Assembly: GCA_937873145.1 (NCBI GenBank)
Contig: CALMVK010000342.1
Span: 1 to 36,551 of the forward strand
From: an uncultured Granulicella sp.
Lineage (GTDB): Bacteria > Acidobacteriota > Terriglobia > Terriglobales > Acidobacteriaceae
DNA length: 36,551 nucleotides
Direction of reading: 5' to 3'
In this document: positions 23,351 to 31,016 of the stretch, piece by piece
How the letters are laid out: each line of letters starts with the position of its first letter
How positions within the stretch are numbered: the first letter of the stretch is position 1
Position numbers and translations under genes: made by a program
The notes under the pieces: model-generated
The model's input: only the letters and a program-made list of their open reading frames with translations
Told to the model about the DNA's origin: nothing
Databases searched by the model: none

Positions 23351-25642
23351 ATGCCGAAAGGAACCTCCTTGCATCTTCGCTCGTTTTCGATTCCGGCGCT
23401 GATGTGCCTGCTACTGATCTCTGGCTGCAACCGCGATCCGAACGTTCGCAAGCAGAAATATTTGGAAAGTGGCAAACGTTACGAGAAAGACGAAAAGTAC
23501 AAGGAAGCCACAATCCAGTTTGCGAACGCGCTCAAAGTGGATCGGAACTTCGCCGATGCTCACTATGAGCTAGGCAAGACCTATCTGAAGATGGGCAGCG
23601 TCATGGCTGGGTATACCGAACTATTGCGCACAGTCGACCTGGCTCCGAAGAATCTGCAGGCAAGGATTGATCTGGGTAATCTGCAGGTAGCTGGAGGTGT
23701 ACCCGACAAAGCCTTAGACCAGGCGAAGGCTGTGCTTGCCAGCGATCCAAAGAATGCGGATGCCTATGCTCTGATTGCCGCTATCGATGAGCGCAAAAAC
23801 GATCCCAAGGAAGCTTTAGGGCAGATCCAACGCGCCTTGCAGATCGATCCGAACCGCTCCAGTTTTCATACCACGCTTGCGCTGATTCAGGCCCAGACTG
23901 GGCAGGCACCCGCAAATACCGAAGACGAGTTGCGCAAAGCCGTCGCGCTTGACCCAGCGCAGCCCGTTCCGCACCTCGTCTTGGCTTCGTTGCTGGAGAG
24001 ACGAGGGGATCGTGCCGGAGCGGAACAGCAGTATCAGGATGCAATCAAGAACGCACCGAAGGATCTGCGCGCGCGCGAAGGACTGGCCCGTCTCTATCTG
24101 AGGGCTGGGGATCCTGGGCGAGCCGAACAGACGCTTCGTCAGGCTGCGGAAGATCTGAGCGACTCTGACATCGCAGCCGCAATGCTGAACGATTTCTATC
24201 TGCAGACGGGCAAGGCCGGGGAGGCAGAGGCGGCTTATGCCAAGCTGGTTTCCGATCACCCGAAGAGCGGTCCGCTCAAGGTGGTTTATGCCAAGATCCT
24301 CCTTAGCCGGCACGAGGTGGACAAAGCAACTCCGGTGATTGCGGACTTGGTGAAGAATAACGGCGGCACTCCTGAGGTTCAGATCTTGAATGCTTCTCTG
24401 CAGCTTGATTCGGGCAAGGTGGATGCTGCGACCGAGACGATGCAGAAGGCGGCCAAGGATTTTCCGCAGAGTTTCGAAGTACAGCTTGCGCTCGCCAAAG
24501 CAGCCCGCGTCAAAGGGGATTTAAATCTGGCGCAGACAAGCTATCAGACTGCCAGCAAGCTTCGACCAAACGACGTCAGTGCGCTTGAGGGGCTGGCGGA
24601 GATCGCCAATCTTCGCCATGACAATAGCCAACTGGCGCAGATTGCGGATGAGAGCATCAAGGCTCGCCCGAACTACGCACCAGCTTATCTATGGCGTGGA
24701 ACTGCTGCGGCGAATCAGAACGATCCGGGAAAAGCAGAGGCGGACTTCCAAACCGCCTTGAAGCTGTCTCCAGACAACGTTCCAGCTTTGGTGGAGCTTG
24801 CACAACTGAGATTACAGGCGCACAAGCTTCCCGAGGCTGTCGACCTTGCTGAACGCGCCCTCAATAAAGACCCTAACTCCATCAGTGCCCTCAACGTGGT
24901 TCTGAATGCAGACATGATTACGAATCAACCAGCAAAAGCTGAGGCGCGCCTGCAACAACAGATCGCCAAGACCCCGCAAAACGAATCCCTCTACGTGGAG
25001 CTTGCTGCGCTCCAGAACGGCATGAAAGACCCGCAGGGTGCATCCGCGAGCGCGCAAAAGGCCTTAAGTCTCAATCCGAACGATGAAGCGGCCGTTCAGG
25101 CTGTCGCCGTGGCTTCCACGCAGCTTGGAAACCCGGATGCGGCAATCGCCCTTTGGCAACATTGGATTGAACAACATCCAAAAGACGCTGCGGCGCTTTC
25201 GATTGTTGCGCAAATCGAGGAGAGCAAAGGCGATAAGACGAAGGCACAGGACTATTATCGGCAGGCTCTGAAGCTTGAGCCGGAGCAGGTTCTTGCCTCG
25301 AATAACCTGGCCTTCCTTATGCTGGATTCAGGACAAAATGTGGATGAGGCTTTGCAGTTGGCGCAGACGGCGCGACGCGGAGCCCCGAACTCCCCAGACA
25401 CAGCCGACACACTCGCCTGGGTTTATTACTACAAGGGAAGGTTTTTGACTGCGCGCGATTTGCTTGAAGAGACGGTGAAAACCACTCCCCAAAATGCGTC
25501 CATCCAATACCACCTTGGGATGATCTACAGCAAAACGGGAGATAAAGCTTCGGCAGCACTTCACCTGAAAAAGGCTGAAAGCCTCGACCCAAACAGCAAG
25601 ACTGGCAAAGATGCCGCGACAGCGTTGGCACAAATGAGCTAG
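23351..25642 (+). CDS. prsT: PrsT-like TPR-repeat lipoprotein of the exosortase/EPS system
   Basis: The 763-residue product begins with a lipoprotein signal, SFSIPALMCLLLISGC, with the modified Cys at residue 26, followed by polar CNRDPN. The rest is an almost unbroken superhelix of TPR units, about eighteen or more, for example KYLESGKRYEKDEKYKEATIQFANALKVD, ADAHYELGKTYLKMGSVMAGYTELLRTV, PAYLWRGTAAANQNDPGKAEADFQTAL and ASIQYHLGMIYSKTGDKASAALHLKKAESLDPN. Length, lipobox and location behind exosortase and EpsI match the PrsT type of PEP-CTERM loci. Such proteins are thought to scaffold EPS export or protein sorting at the envelope. The ribosome site AGGTG lies a few bases before the ATG. It ends the rightward three-gene unit. 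Confidence 0.88.
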   Translation: MPKGTSLHLRSFSIPALMCLLLISGCNRDPNVRKQKYLESGKRYEKDEKYKEATIQFANALKVDRNFADAHYELGKTYLKMGSVMAGYTELLRTVDLAPKNLQARIDLGNLQVAGGVPDKALDQAKAVLASDPKNADAYALIAAIDERKNDPKEALGQIQRALQIDPNRSSFHTTLALIQAQTGQAPANTEDELRKAVALDPAQPVPHLVLASLLERRGDRAGAEQQYQDAIKNAPKDLRAREGLARLYLRAGDPGRAEQTLRQAAEDLSDSDIAAAMLNDFYLQTGKAGEAEAAYAKLVSDHPKSGPLKVVYAKILLSRHEVDKATPVIADLVKNNGGTPEVQILNASLQLDSGKVDAATETMQKAAKDFPQSFEVQLALAKAARVKGDLNLAQTSYQTASKLRPNDVSALEGLAEIANLRHDNSQLAQIADESIKARPNYAPAYLWRGTAAANQNDPGKAEADFQTALKLSPDNVPALVELAQLRLQAHKLPEAVDLAERALNKDPNSISALNVVLNADMITNQPAKAEARLQQQIAKTPQNESLYVELAALQNGMKDPQGASASAQKALSLNPNDEAAVQAVAVASTQLGNPDAAIALWQHWIEQHPKDAAALSIVAQIEESKGDKTKAQDYYRQALKLEPEQVLASNNLAFLMLDSGQNVDEALQLAQTARRGAPNSPDTADTLAWVYYYKGRFLTARDLLEETVKTTPQNASIQYHLGMIYSKTGDKASAALHLKKAESLDPNSKTGKDAATALAQMS

Positions 25643-25644
25643 TA

Positions 25645-25662
25645 GCCTGCTTTGCACCAGGC
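25645..25662 (+). terminator. Weak hairpin after the TPR lipoprotein gene
   Basis: GCCTG and CAGGC form a 5-bp stem with an 8-base loop directly after the stop codon. It is followed by GAAAACTTT rather than a clean U-run, so intrinsic termination here is uncertain. Confidence 0.3.
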
Positions 25663-25770
25663 GAAAACTTTCAAAGATGAGGATAGTGACGCGCGCCATC
25701 GCGAAAGGTCCGCAGTGCTGTGAGATGCTGTCAGGACTTGCTTCCTTTGGAGTACAGTCAATTCGCTAGC

Positions 25771-26224
25771 TCAAGGCTGTAAATAGCTAACGATACGAGC
25801 AACGCTTTCAGCCAGTGTCGTCTTGCCTGTATTGAGGATTTCGATGTCTGCTTCCATCGCTTCCTGATGCAAGTATCGACTCCAGCCCTTCATGCTGTGA
25901 TTCGCAGCTCTGGCTGCCTGCGAGCCTGGATCAATCGTGTCTCCCTTGTCAGGTCATCGCACTCGACCAAGAGAATACGTGTGTTTGCAATAGCTTGAAG
26001 GCTGAAGGCTTCTCTGATAGAGGCTGTGCCCATCTGTCCTTCAAACAGCACCGTACGCCCTTGCCAAAAAGTGAGGCAATCCGCTCGAACCCTTGCGGTG
26101 TCATGGCACGCTGCCATGCTCCTCCAGGCTGATGGCCCGCTCCGAAGAGGATTATTTCCCGGGCAGAGGGAACACCAATGATATCGAACCGGAGGACATA
26201 GTATTCGGGATGCGCTCGCTCCAC
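25771..26224 (-). pseudogene. Frameshifted P-loop kinase-like gene
   Basis: Three minus-strand segments in different frames read as one protein. The first gives VERAHPEYYVLRFDIIGVPSAREIILFGAGHQPGGAWQRAMTPQGFERIASLF. After a one-base loss at an A5 run (plus-strand 26066-26070) the second gives WQGRTVLFEGQM, then TRILLVECDDLTRETRLIQARRQPEL. After another one-base loss near 25905/25906 the third gives ANHSMKGWSRYLHQEAMEADIEILNTGKTTLAESVARIVSYLQP and a TGA at 25773. The FEGQM, VECDDxTRxxRL and QPELAN blocks are those I recall from small AAA/P-loop kinase-like proteins. The N-terminal P-loop itself is not intact: upstream bases up to about 26290 give only a damaged match. No function is expected. 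Confidence 0.65.
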
Positions 26225-26448
26225 CCCTAAAGCGATGGTCGTTTCAAACGCAAACTCTCGCTTTGCCGACCCCTACCGCAACTAGACGATCAGGCACCGA
26301 TGAGATATTAGGACACTCGTTGACTATAACAAGGCGATGTAAGGGCTGAAACTTACGGCGTACGGTGTACCGCGTGGAGAGTTATACATAAATCCAAATT
26401 GATGTAGCTGTCATCTCGGCTTAATATTCATCTCTGTACTGTGTGGAC

Positions 26449-29400
26449 ATGCCTACGTCTAATCGTAACTTTCTGCGTCCCATGCGGAGCGGTCTGCTAC
26501 TTTCTTTGGCCTATTCGGGATGTGTGTTTGGGCCACACGCTTTGGCGCAATCTACCTTTGCTACCGTGCAGGGCACCGTACTCGACAGCTCCGGAGCCGC
26601 CATTCAAGGCGCGACTGTAACCATTACGGACGAAGCGACAGGTACACGCAAAACCTTGACCGCTGGGCCAAGCGGCGAGTACCGAGCCTTCGACCTCAAT
26701 GCAAGCACGTACACTGTCACATTCTCCATGGCCGGCTTTGGGGAGCAGAGTTTTCCGCACCAGACCGTGCTGGCGAGGCAGGTGATCCGGCTTGACGCGA
26801 GCCTGAAGGCAGGTTCCGTTGAACAGGTGGTTGAGGTAGAGGCCGGCAATAATGCGTTCTCCGACATCGCCACCGTCTCGCACTCGTTGAACTCCGGCGA
26901 TATCGATACGCTGGCATTGAACTTCCGCGCCTCTGACCAGACCAGCCCACTGTACGTCGCCACCCTGACACCCGGTGTGCAGACTGACAGCAGCGGCAAC
27001 ATCTCGGTTGCGGGCGGTTCGGCCTACTTCACCAGCTACTCGATCGATGGCGTCTCGACGGTGAACGCGCGCTTCAACGGACCCAACGTCAATCTGTTTC
27101 CGTCGGTTGAAGCCATCAGCGAGTTTAAGGTCAACTCAGCCAATAACGATGCCGAGTTCGGCCAGCCCTCGGACATCACAGTTACTACCAAGAGCGGCAC
27201 CAACCAGTTTCACGGTGGCTTGTATGAGTTCAACCAAAACAGCGCGCTCAACGCCGCCAATCCCGTGACGCGTACGCAAGGTCCACTCAATGCAAACGAC
27301 TTTGGTGGGTACATCGGCGGTCCGCTCTCCGTGCCGCATTTATACAACTCGAAGGGTAAGACCTTCTTCTTCGGCGACTATGAAGGCACACGCCGGCCGG
27401 AGTCCGGGTCTATCGCCATCTCGGTGCCGTCGGCTGCATTTCGCTCTGGAGACTTTTCGTCGTTGTGTACGAGCGGTTTTACCGCCGGTATCTGCAACAC
27501 GGCCAGCCAGCAGTTGCATCGTCCCTTCAGCGCAACTCCGTACCTAAACAACCAGGTGCCGGTCAACAGTTCTTCGGCGTCGCTGCAGTCTGCGCTGTAT
27601 CCGCTGGCCAATGGCCCGGGCATCGCCAACAACTATAACGCGGCTTTCCCTGGCGATTACACCCTTAACAACGGCGACGTCCGCATCGACGAGAGCTTTA
27701 CCGACAAGCACCACCTGTGGGCGCGCTTCGGCGGCAAAAACGTCACGCTGTCCGGCACGGATGCAACCTCCACGTACGACCCGCAGAACGGCACCTATGT
27801 CTCGCCGCAACGCCTGCGCAATCTGGTTGTTTCTTATAGTTGGACGATCACGCCACGGCTGATCAATGAAGTGCGCGGCGGCTATTCGGTTGCGGATTTT
27901 CTGAACTCCTACCCACAGGCTGCGCAAGGGGCAGCGATTACAACCGCGGCCGGCATCACGGGTCTGCCCACGCCGCCGGCATCTGGCGGTGTGCCCGCAA
28001 TCAACTTTACTGACGGCTCATTTGTTACGAACAACCAGGACGGACGCCCGCACACCACCAAGAACCTGACCTGGAACATCTCCGACCAGGTGCAGTTCGC
28101 CGTTGGCCGCCATGCGCTTAAGGCCGGCTTCGATTACCAGAACTATCATTTTCGCGATTATCTTGACTTTACCAACGGCGACCAGTTCGGCGACTACTAC
28201 TTCTCCGGCCAGGTCACTGGCTATGCCTATGCAGACTTCCTCGCCGGCTTTCCAGTGGCTACGGACTACTCCATCGACGGCCCGGACGTGCAGCCCTTTT
28301 CGCATTACGAAGGTTTCTACGCGCAGGACTCCTGGAAACTGCTGCCGAACCTGACCATCGACTACGGGCTGCGCTACGAGATCCATGCGCCCTTCAACGA
28401 CAGCACCAACCAGCTCGCGCAGTTCCAGCCAGATTATCCTGGCGGGCGTGTAGTCGTACAAGGGCAGGCGGGCTTGAACCAGGTGCTGCCGGTCTTTGCC
28501 AAGTCCATCGGCTCCACGCCGATCGTGACCAATACAACTGCCGGCTTGCCGATTACCTTGCGCAATACGTATTACGGCGATATCGATCCGCGCCTCGGCT
28601 TCACTTGGCAGCCGTATCCCAGCGCCAGCAACAAGACTGTGGTGCACGGCGGCATAGGCGTGTACACGGTGCCGGTGCTTGGTTCTGTCCTGTATTCATT
28701 GGCCGGCGTGGCCACCAGCAACTATCTCATCTTCCAGGATTCCGCGACGCAGGTGCTGCAGTTTCCCAATGTCTTCCCAACCGGCGGCGGTGCCGGCCAG
28801 GCAGGTAAGCCGGACTACCGGCGCGCCAACCAGATCAACCTGAAGGATCCGCGCCAGGTGCAATGGAATGGCTCGATCGAGCAGGGCCTGGGCTATGCGA
28901 CCACGCTGCGGCTGAGCTATACGGGCTCGCACACCACGCAACTCATCCAGAGCCCGGACCTCAATCAGGTTCCGGCCAACACGCTGGGCTATCAGGCGTA
29001 CATTGCGCAGAATGGCTTGCCCTATCCCAACTTCAACGCGGTGCTGACACGCTCGAACGGGCCCAGCGCGAAGTACAACGCTTTAACTACGGAGGTGGAG
29101 CGCCGCTACCAGAAAGGCCTGACGCTCGACGCCAACTACACCTGGGCGCATGATCTGTCGAATGCCCTGGGCGCAGTCCCCACGACGCAGACCGCGGAGA
29201 ACGGTGCCACCATTTTGAACCGCTTCAACCTCCATGCGGATTACGGCAACGTGATCTATGTCCGGCGCAACCGCTTCGTCGGTACGTTCCAGTATGACCT
29301 GCCCTTCGGCCGCGGCCAGCTCTTCGGCGGTACGCTCAATCGCGGGGCCAACCTGCTGCTGGGCGGCTGGGGCATTGCCGGGATACAGTTGTGGCAGTCC

Positions 29401-29856
29401 GGTGACTTCCTGACGCCGTCCTTCTCCGGTACGGACCCCTCGGGAACTGGAGTGCTGGTCCGCGGCGTCACCACCGCACAGCGGCCGGACTGCACCGGTA
29501 TCTCCCCCAACATCAGCAATCGCTCGCGCGCTATGTGGTTCAACCAGGCTGCGTTTTCAACGCCTGGCAATAACATTGGCCGTTTCGGCAATTGCTCGGT
29601 CGGTACCTTGAATGGTCCTGGAACCGTGACCTTCGCCGGCACGGCAGGCAAGAACTTCCAGCTCAGCGAGCGTTTCCGCGTTCGCTATGAGGCCCAGATC
29701 GCCAACCTGTTCAATCACACCAACCTCGGCAATCCCAACACAAACATCACCTCTTCTTCTTTCGGCACCATCTCGAACGTGCAGGACCCTACGACGAGCT
29801 ACGGCCCGTCCGCAGGACCGCGTAGCGTGCAGATGAGCTTACGGCTAACGTTTTAG
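26449..29856 (+). CDS. TonB-dependent receptor, Oar-like, with carboxypeptidase-regulatory-like domain
   Basis: The likely start is the ATG at 26449 (an in-frame GTG lies at 26443), giving a signal peptide that ends in GPHALAQ. Residues about 35-115 are a carboxypeptidase regulatory-like beta sandwich (ATVQGTVLDSSGAAIQGATVTITDEATGTRKTLTAGPSGEYRAFDLNASTYTVTFSMAGF). A plug domain follows (DQTSPLYVATLTPGVQT, then YSIDGVSTVNARFNGPNVNLFPSVEAISEFKVNSANNDAEFGQPSDITVTTKSGTNQFHGGLYEF), then a long outer-membrane barrel ending in RSVQMSLRLTF, with the terminal Phe needed for barrel assembly. Length (1,135 residues) and architecture are typical of the expanded receptor family of Acidobacteriota, which probably import oligosaccharides or other large nutrients. 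No TonB box is obvious. It stands alone, between a pseudogene and a toxin-antitoxin pair. Confidence 0.9.
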   Translation: MPTSNRNFLRPMRSGLLLSLAYSGCVFGPHALAQSTFATVQGTVLDSSGAAIQGATVTITDEATGTRKTLTAGPSGEYRAFDLNASTYTVTFSMAGFGEQSFPHQTVLARQVIRLDASLKAGSVEQVVEVEAGNNAFSDIATVSHSLNSGDIDTLALNFRASDQTSPLYVATLTPGVQTDSSGNISVAGGSAYFTSYSIDGVSTVNARFNGPNVNLFPSVEAISEFKVNSANNDAEFGQPSDITVTTKSGTNQFHGGLYEFNQNSALNAANPVTRTQGPLNANDFGGYIGGPLSVPHLYNSKGKTFFFGDYEGTRRPESGSIAISVPSAAFRSGDFSSLCTSGFTAGICNTASQQLHRPFSATPYLNNQVPVNSSSASLQSALYPLANGPGIANNYNAAFPGDYTLNNGDVRIDESFTDKHHLWARFGGKNVTLSGTDATSTYDPQNGTYVSPQRLRNLVVSYSWTITPRLINEVRGGYSVADFLNSYPQAAQGAAITTAAGITGLPTPPASGGVPAINFTDGSFVTNNQDGRPHTTKNLTWNISDQVQFAVGRHALKAGFDYQNYHFRDYLDFTNGDQFGDYYFSGQVTGYAYADFLAGFPVATDYSIDGPDVQPFSHYEGFYAQDSWKLLPNLTIDYGLRYEIHAPFNDSTNQLAQFQPDYPGGRVVVQGQAGLNQVLPVFAKSIGSTPIVTNTTAGLPITLRNTYYGDIDPRLGFTWQPYPSASNKTVVHGGIGVYTVPVLGSVLYSLAGVATSNYLIFQDSATQVLQFPNVFPTGGGAGQAGKPDYRRANQINLKDPRQVQWNGSIEQGLGYATTLRLSYTGSHTTQLIQSPDLNQVPANTLGYQAYIAQNGLPYPNFNAVLTRSNGPSAKYNALTTEVERRYQKGLTLDANYTWAHDLSNALGAVPTTQTAENGATILNRFNLHADYGNVIYVRRNRFVGTFQYDLPFGRGQLFGGTLNRGANLLLGGWGIAGIQLWQSGDFLTPSFSGTDPSGTGVLVRGVTTAQRPDCTGISPNISNRSRAMWFNQAAFSTPGNNIGRFGNCSVGTLNGPGTVTFAGTAGKNFQLSERFRVRYEAQIANLFNHTNLGNPNTNITSSSFGTISNVQDPTTSYGPSAGPRSVQMSLRLTF

Positions 29857-29936
29857 ATGTGGATGCATTGACGATCCTGAGCTGAGTGCCTTGCTTGATG
29901 TCCAAACTAGAAAAGGGAGTAAGTCGGGTAAGAAAG

Positions 29937-29994
29937 CTATCGAGCTACCTACTGACGCGTAGATAGGAGCTACATGAAGGTAGGTGGCCGATAG
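29937..29994. repeat. Long bulged inverted repeat between receptor and toxin-antitoxin genes
   Basis: CTATCG-A-GCTACCTAC (29937-29952) pairs with GTAGGTGGC-CGATAG (29980-29994), giving a 15-bp stem with a single bulged A and one G-T wobble around a 27-base loop. The 182-bp gap otherwise holds no reading frame I would support. It could be a bidirectional transcription terminator for the two convergent genes, a small-RNA-like structure, or a mobile-element end. Confidence 0.6.
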
Positions 29995-30038
29995 AAGGAT
30001 TCCATCGATGTTAGTGTTGCCGATCTTTACTGAATAAG

Positions 30039-30389
30039 TTAGCGAGTGGAGGACGATGGCAGGAGGCTATCCGAGGATTTTGCAAGGTCTTCAAATTGAT
30101 TGATAAGCACTTCTCCTTCTGGGAACACGGCCCGAATCTGTAGATCGCCGCCGATTGCGCGCACGTAGCTCCGCAGGGTACTGATATACATGTCAGCCCG
30201 TCGTTCTACCTTCGAAACCGCTCCCTGAGATACTTGAAGCACCTGTGCCAACTGGGTTTGCGTCAGTTCTCTTGCTTCCCTCAACTCTTCCAGCGGCATC
30301 TGCCGCAGAGTTTGCTGGACACGTTCTTCAATGCGTGCCTGGCTTTCCGGGCTCATCTTTGCGCGTAATTCTTTAAAATTGCGAGCCAT
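30039..30389 (-). CDS. higA: XRE-family antitoxin, HigA-like
   Basis: The 116-residue protein has a helix-turn-helix of the Cro/C1 type (about residues 36-75: LREARELTQTQLAQVLQVSQGAVSKVERRADMYISTLRSYVRAIGG), followed by DLQIRAVFPEGEV. In HigBA-like modules this domain binds the operon's operator and the adjacent C- or N-terminal segment neutralises the toxin. The N-terminal MARNFKELRAKMSPESQARIEERVQQTLRQMPL segment is the standard lead-in for these antitoxins. A GGAG six bases before the ATG is a good ribosome site. The gene follows the toxin gene after 26 bp, so the order is toxin first, as in hig operons. Confidence 0.88.
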   Translation of the reverse strand: MARNFKELRAKMSPESQARIEERVQQTLRQMPLEELREARELTQTQLAQVLQVSQGAVSKVERRADMYISTLRSYVRAIGGDLQIRAVFPEGEVLINQFEDLAKSSDSLLPSSSTR

Positions 30390-30415
30390 CTATTTTCTCC
30401 ATGGGATACACCCAG

Positions 30416-30769
30416 TTACGGGTTTGAACTGATTTCCTTTAAGTGCTGCGTATAGATCGTGTCGGCCTTCGGCACGAACTCTTCATACCAATTGGCCTTG
30501 CCGGTCTTGTCACCGCCAATGAGCAGCATGGCGATACGGCGAGGGTCGAATGCATACAAAACCCGATAAGGGCTTCCCTGGTGCTGGCATCGAAGCTCTT
30601 TCAGATTGAGATATTTTGAGTTTCGAACGGTATCTGCATGCGGCCTTTTCAGATGAATGCCTTGCTCTTCCAGCAAGCGTACAGAGAAAGCGACGCTCTC
30701 TTGCTCCGCCTCGGTCAGGCCGTTCCACCCCTGCTCGGATTCATTTGAGAACTCGACTTCGCATGGCAT
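30416..30769 (-). CDS. higB: RelE/HigB-like toxin (phage-derived Gp49-like)
   Basis: The 117-residue product matches the HigB/Gp49-like toxin group: an N-terminal helix pair (MPCEVEFSNESEQGWNGLTEAEQESVAFSVRLLEEQGIHLKRPHADTV), then the core strands NLKELRCQHQGSPYRVLYAFDPRRIAMLLIGGDKTGKANWYEEFVPKADTIYTQHLKE. Toxins with this core are ribosome-dependent mRNA endonucleases; the basic and aromatic residues in YRVLYAFDPRR and the GGDKTG turn are at the expected active surface. The gene is first in a two-gene operon with the XRE antitoxin downstream. AGAGGA precedes the ATG, and a candidate operator lies about 35 bp upstream. The toxin looks intact. Confidence 0.88.
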   Translation of the reverse strand: MPCEVEFSNESEQGWNGLTEAEQESVAFSVRLLEEQGIHLKRPHADTVRNSKYLNLKELRCQHQGSPYRVLYAFDPRRIAMLLIGGDKTGKANWYEEFVPKADTIYTQHLKEISSNP

Positions 30770-30804
30770 GACTTATATTCCTCTAAAATCTACTATTCCG
30801 CTAA

Positions 30805-30822
30805 GGTTATATTTCTAGAACC
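30805..30822 (-). promoter_or_regulatory. Candidate operator of the toxin-antitoxin operon
   Basis: The 18-bp site has imperfect dyad symmetry, GGTT-x-TA-xxxx-TA-x-AACC (12 of 18 positions symmetric), about 35 bp upstream of the toxin ATG, and includes a TATAAC hexamer on the minus strand. Antitoxins of this class bind such dyads to repress their own operon. No convincing -35 was found. Confidence 0.4.
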
Positions 30823-31016
30823 GACAGCACAGCTTTCGCAAGCAGGAAGGCAAAACATTACGTTTTTCCTATCAAGCCGCAACCGCTTCGCGGAAATTGA
30901 ACATGGCTGCAATCGCTTGTTCATAAAAGCTCCGTAGGTTGGGAGTATCCGTTCAGTTCGAGTTCACGCGATCCGTGTACGCGGCTTAACGTCCACCGAC
31001 ATCCCCCGGAGTGTTC

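Noticed and set aside
25949..26224. An intact small gene on the minus strand.
   Set aside because: Only the first two thirds of this frame resemble a protein; the conserved continuation moves to another frame at the A5 run, so it is part of a pseudogene.
26320..26390. TTGACT at 26320 and TATACAT near 26382 considered as promoter elements of the first receptor gene.
   Set aside because: The two hexamers are far too widely spaced to be partners, and neither has a good partner at 16-18 bp.
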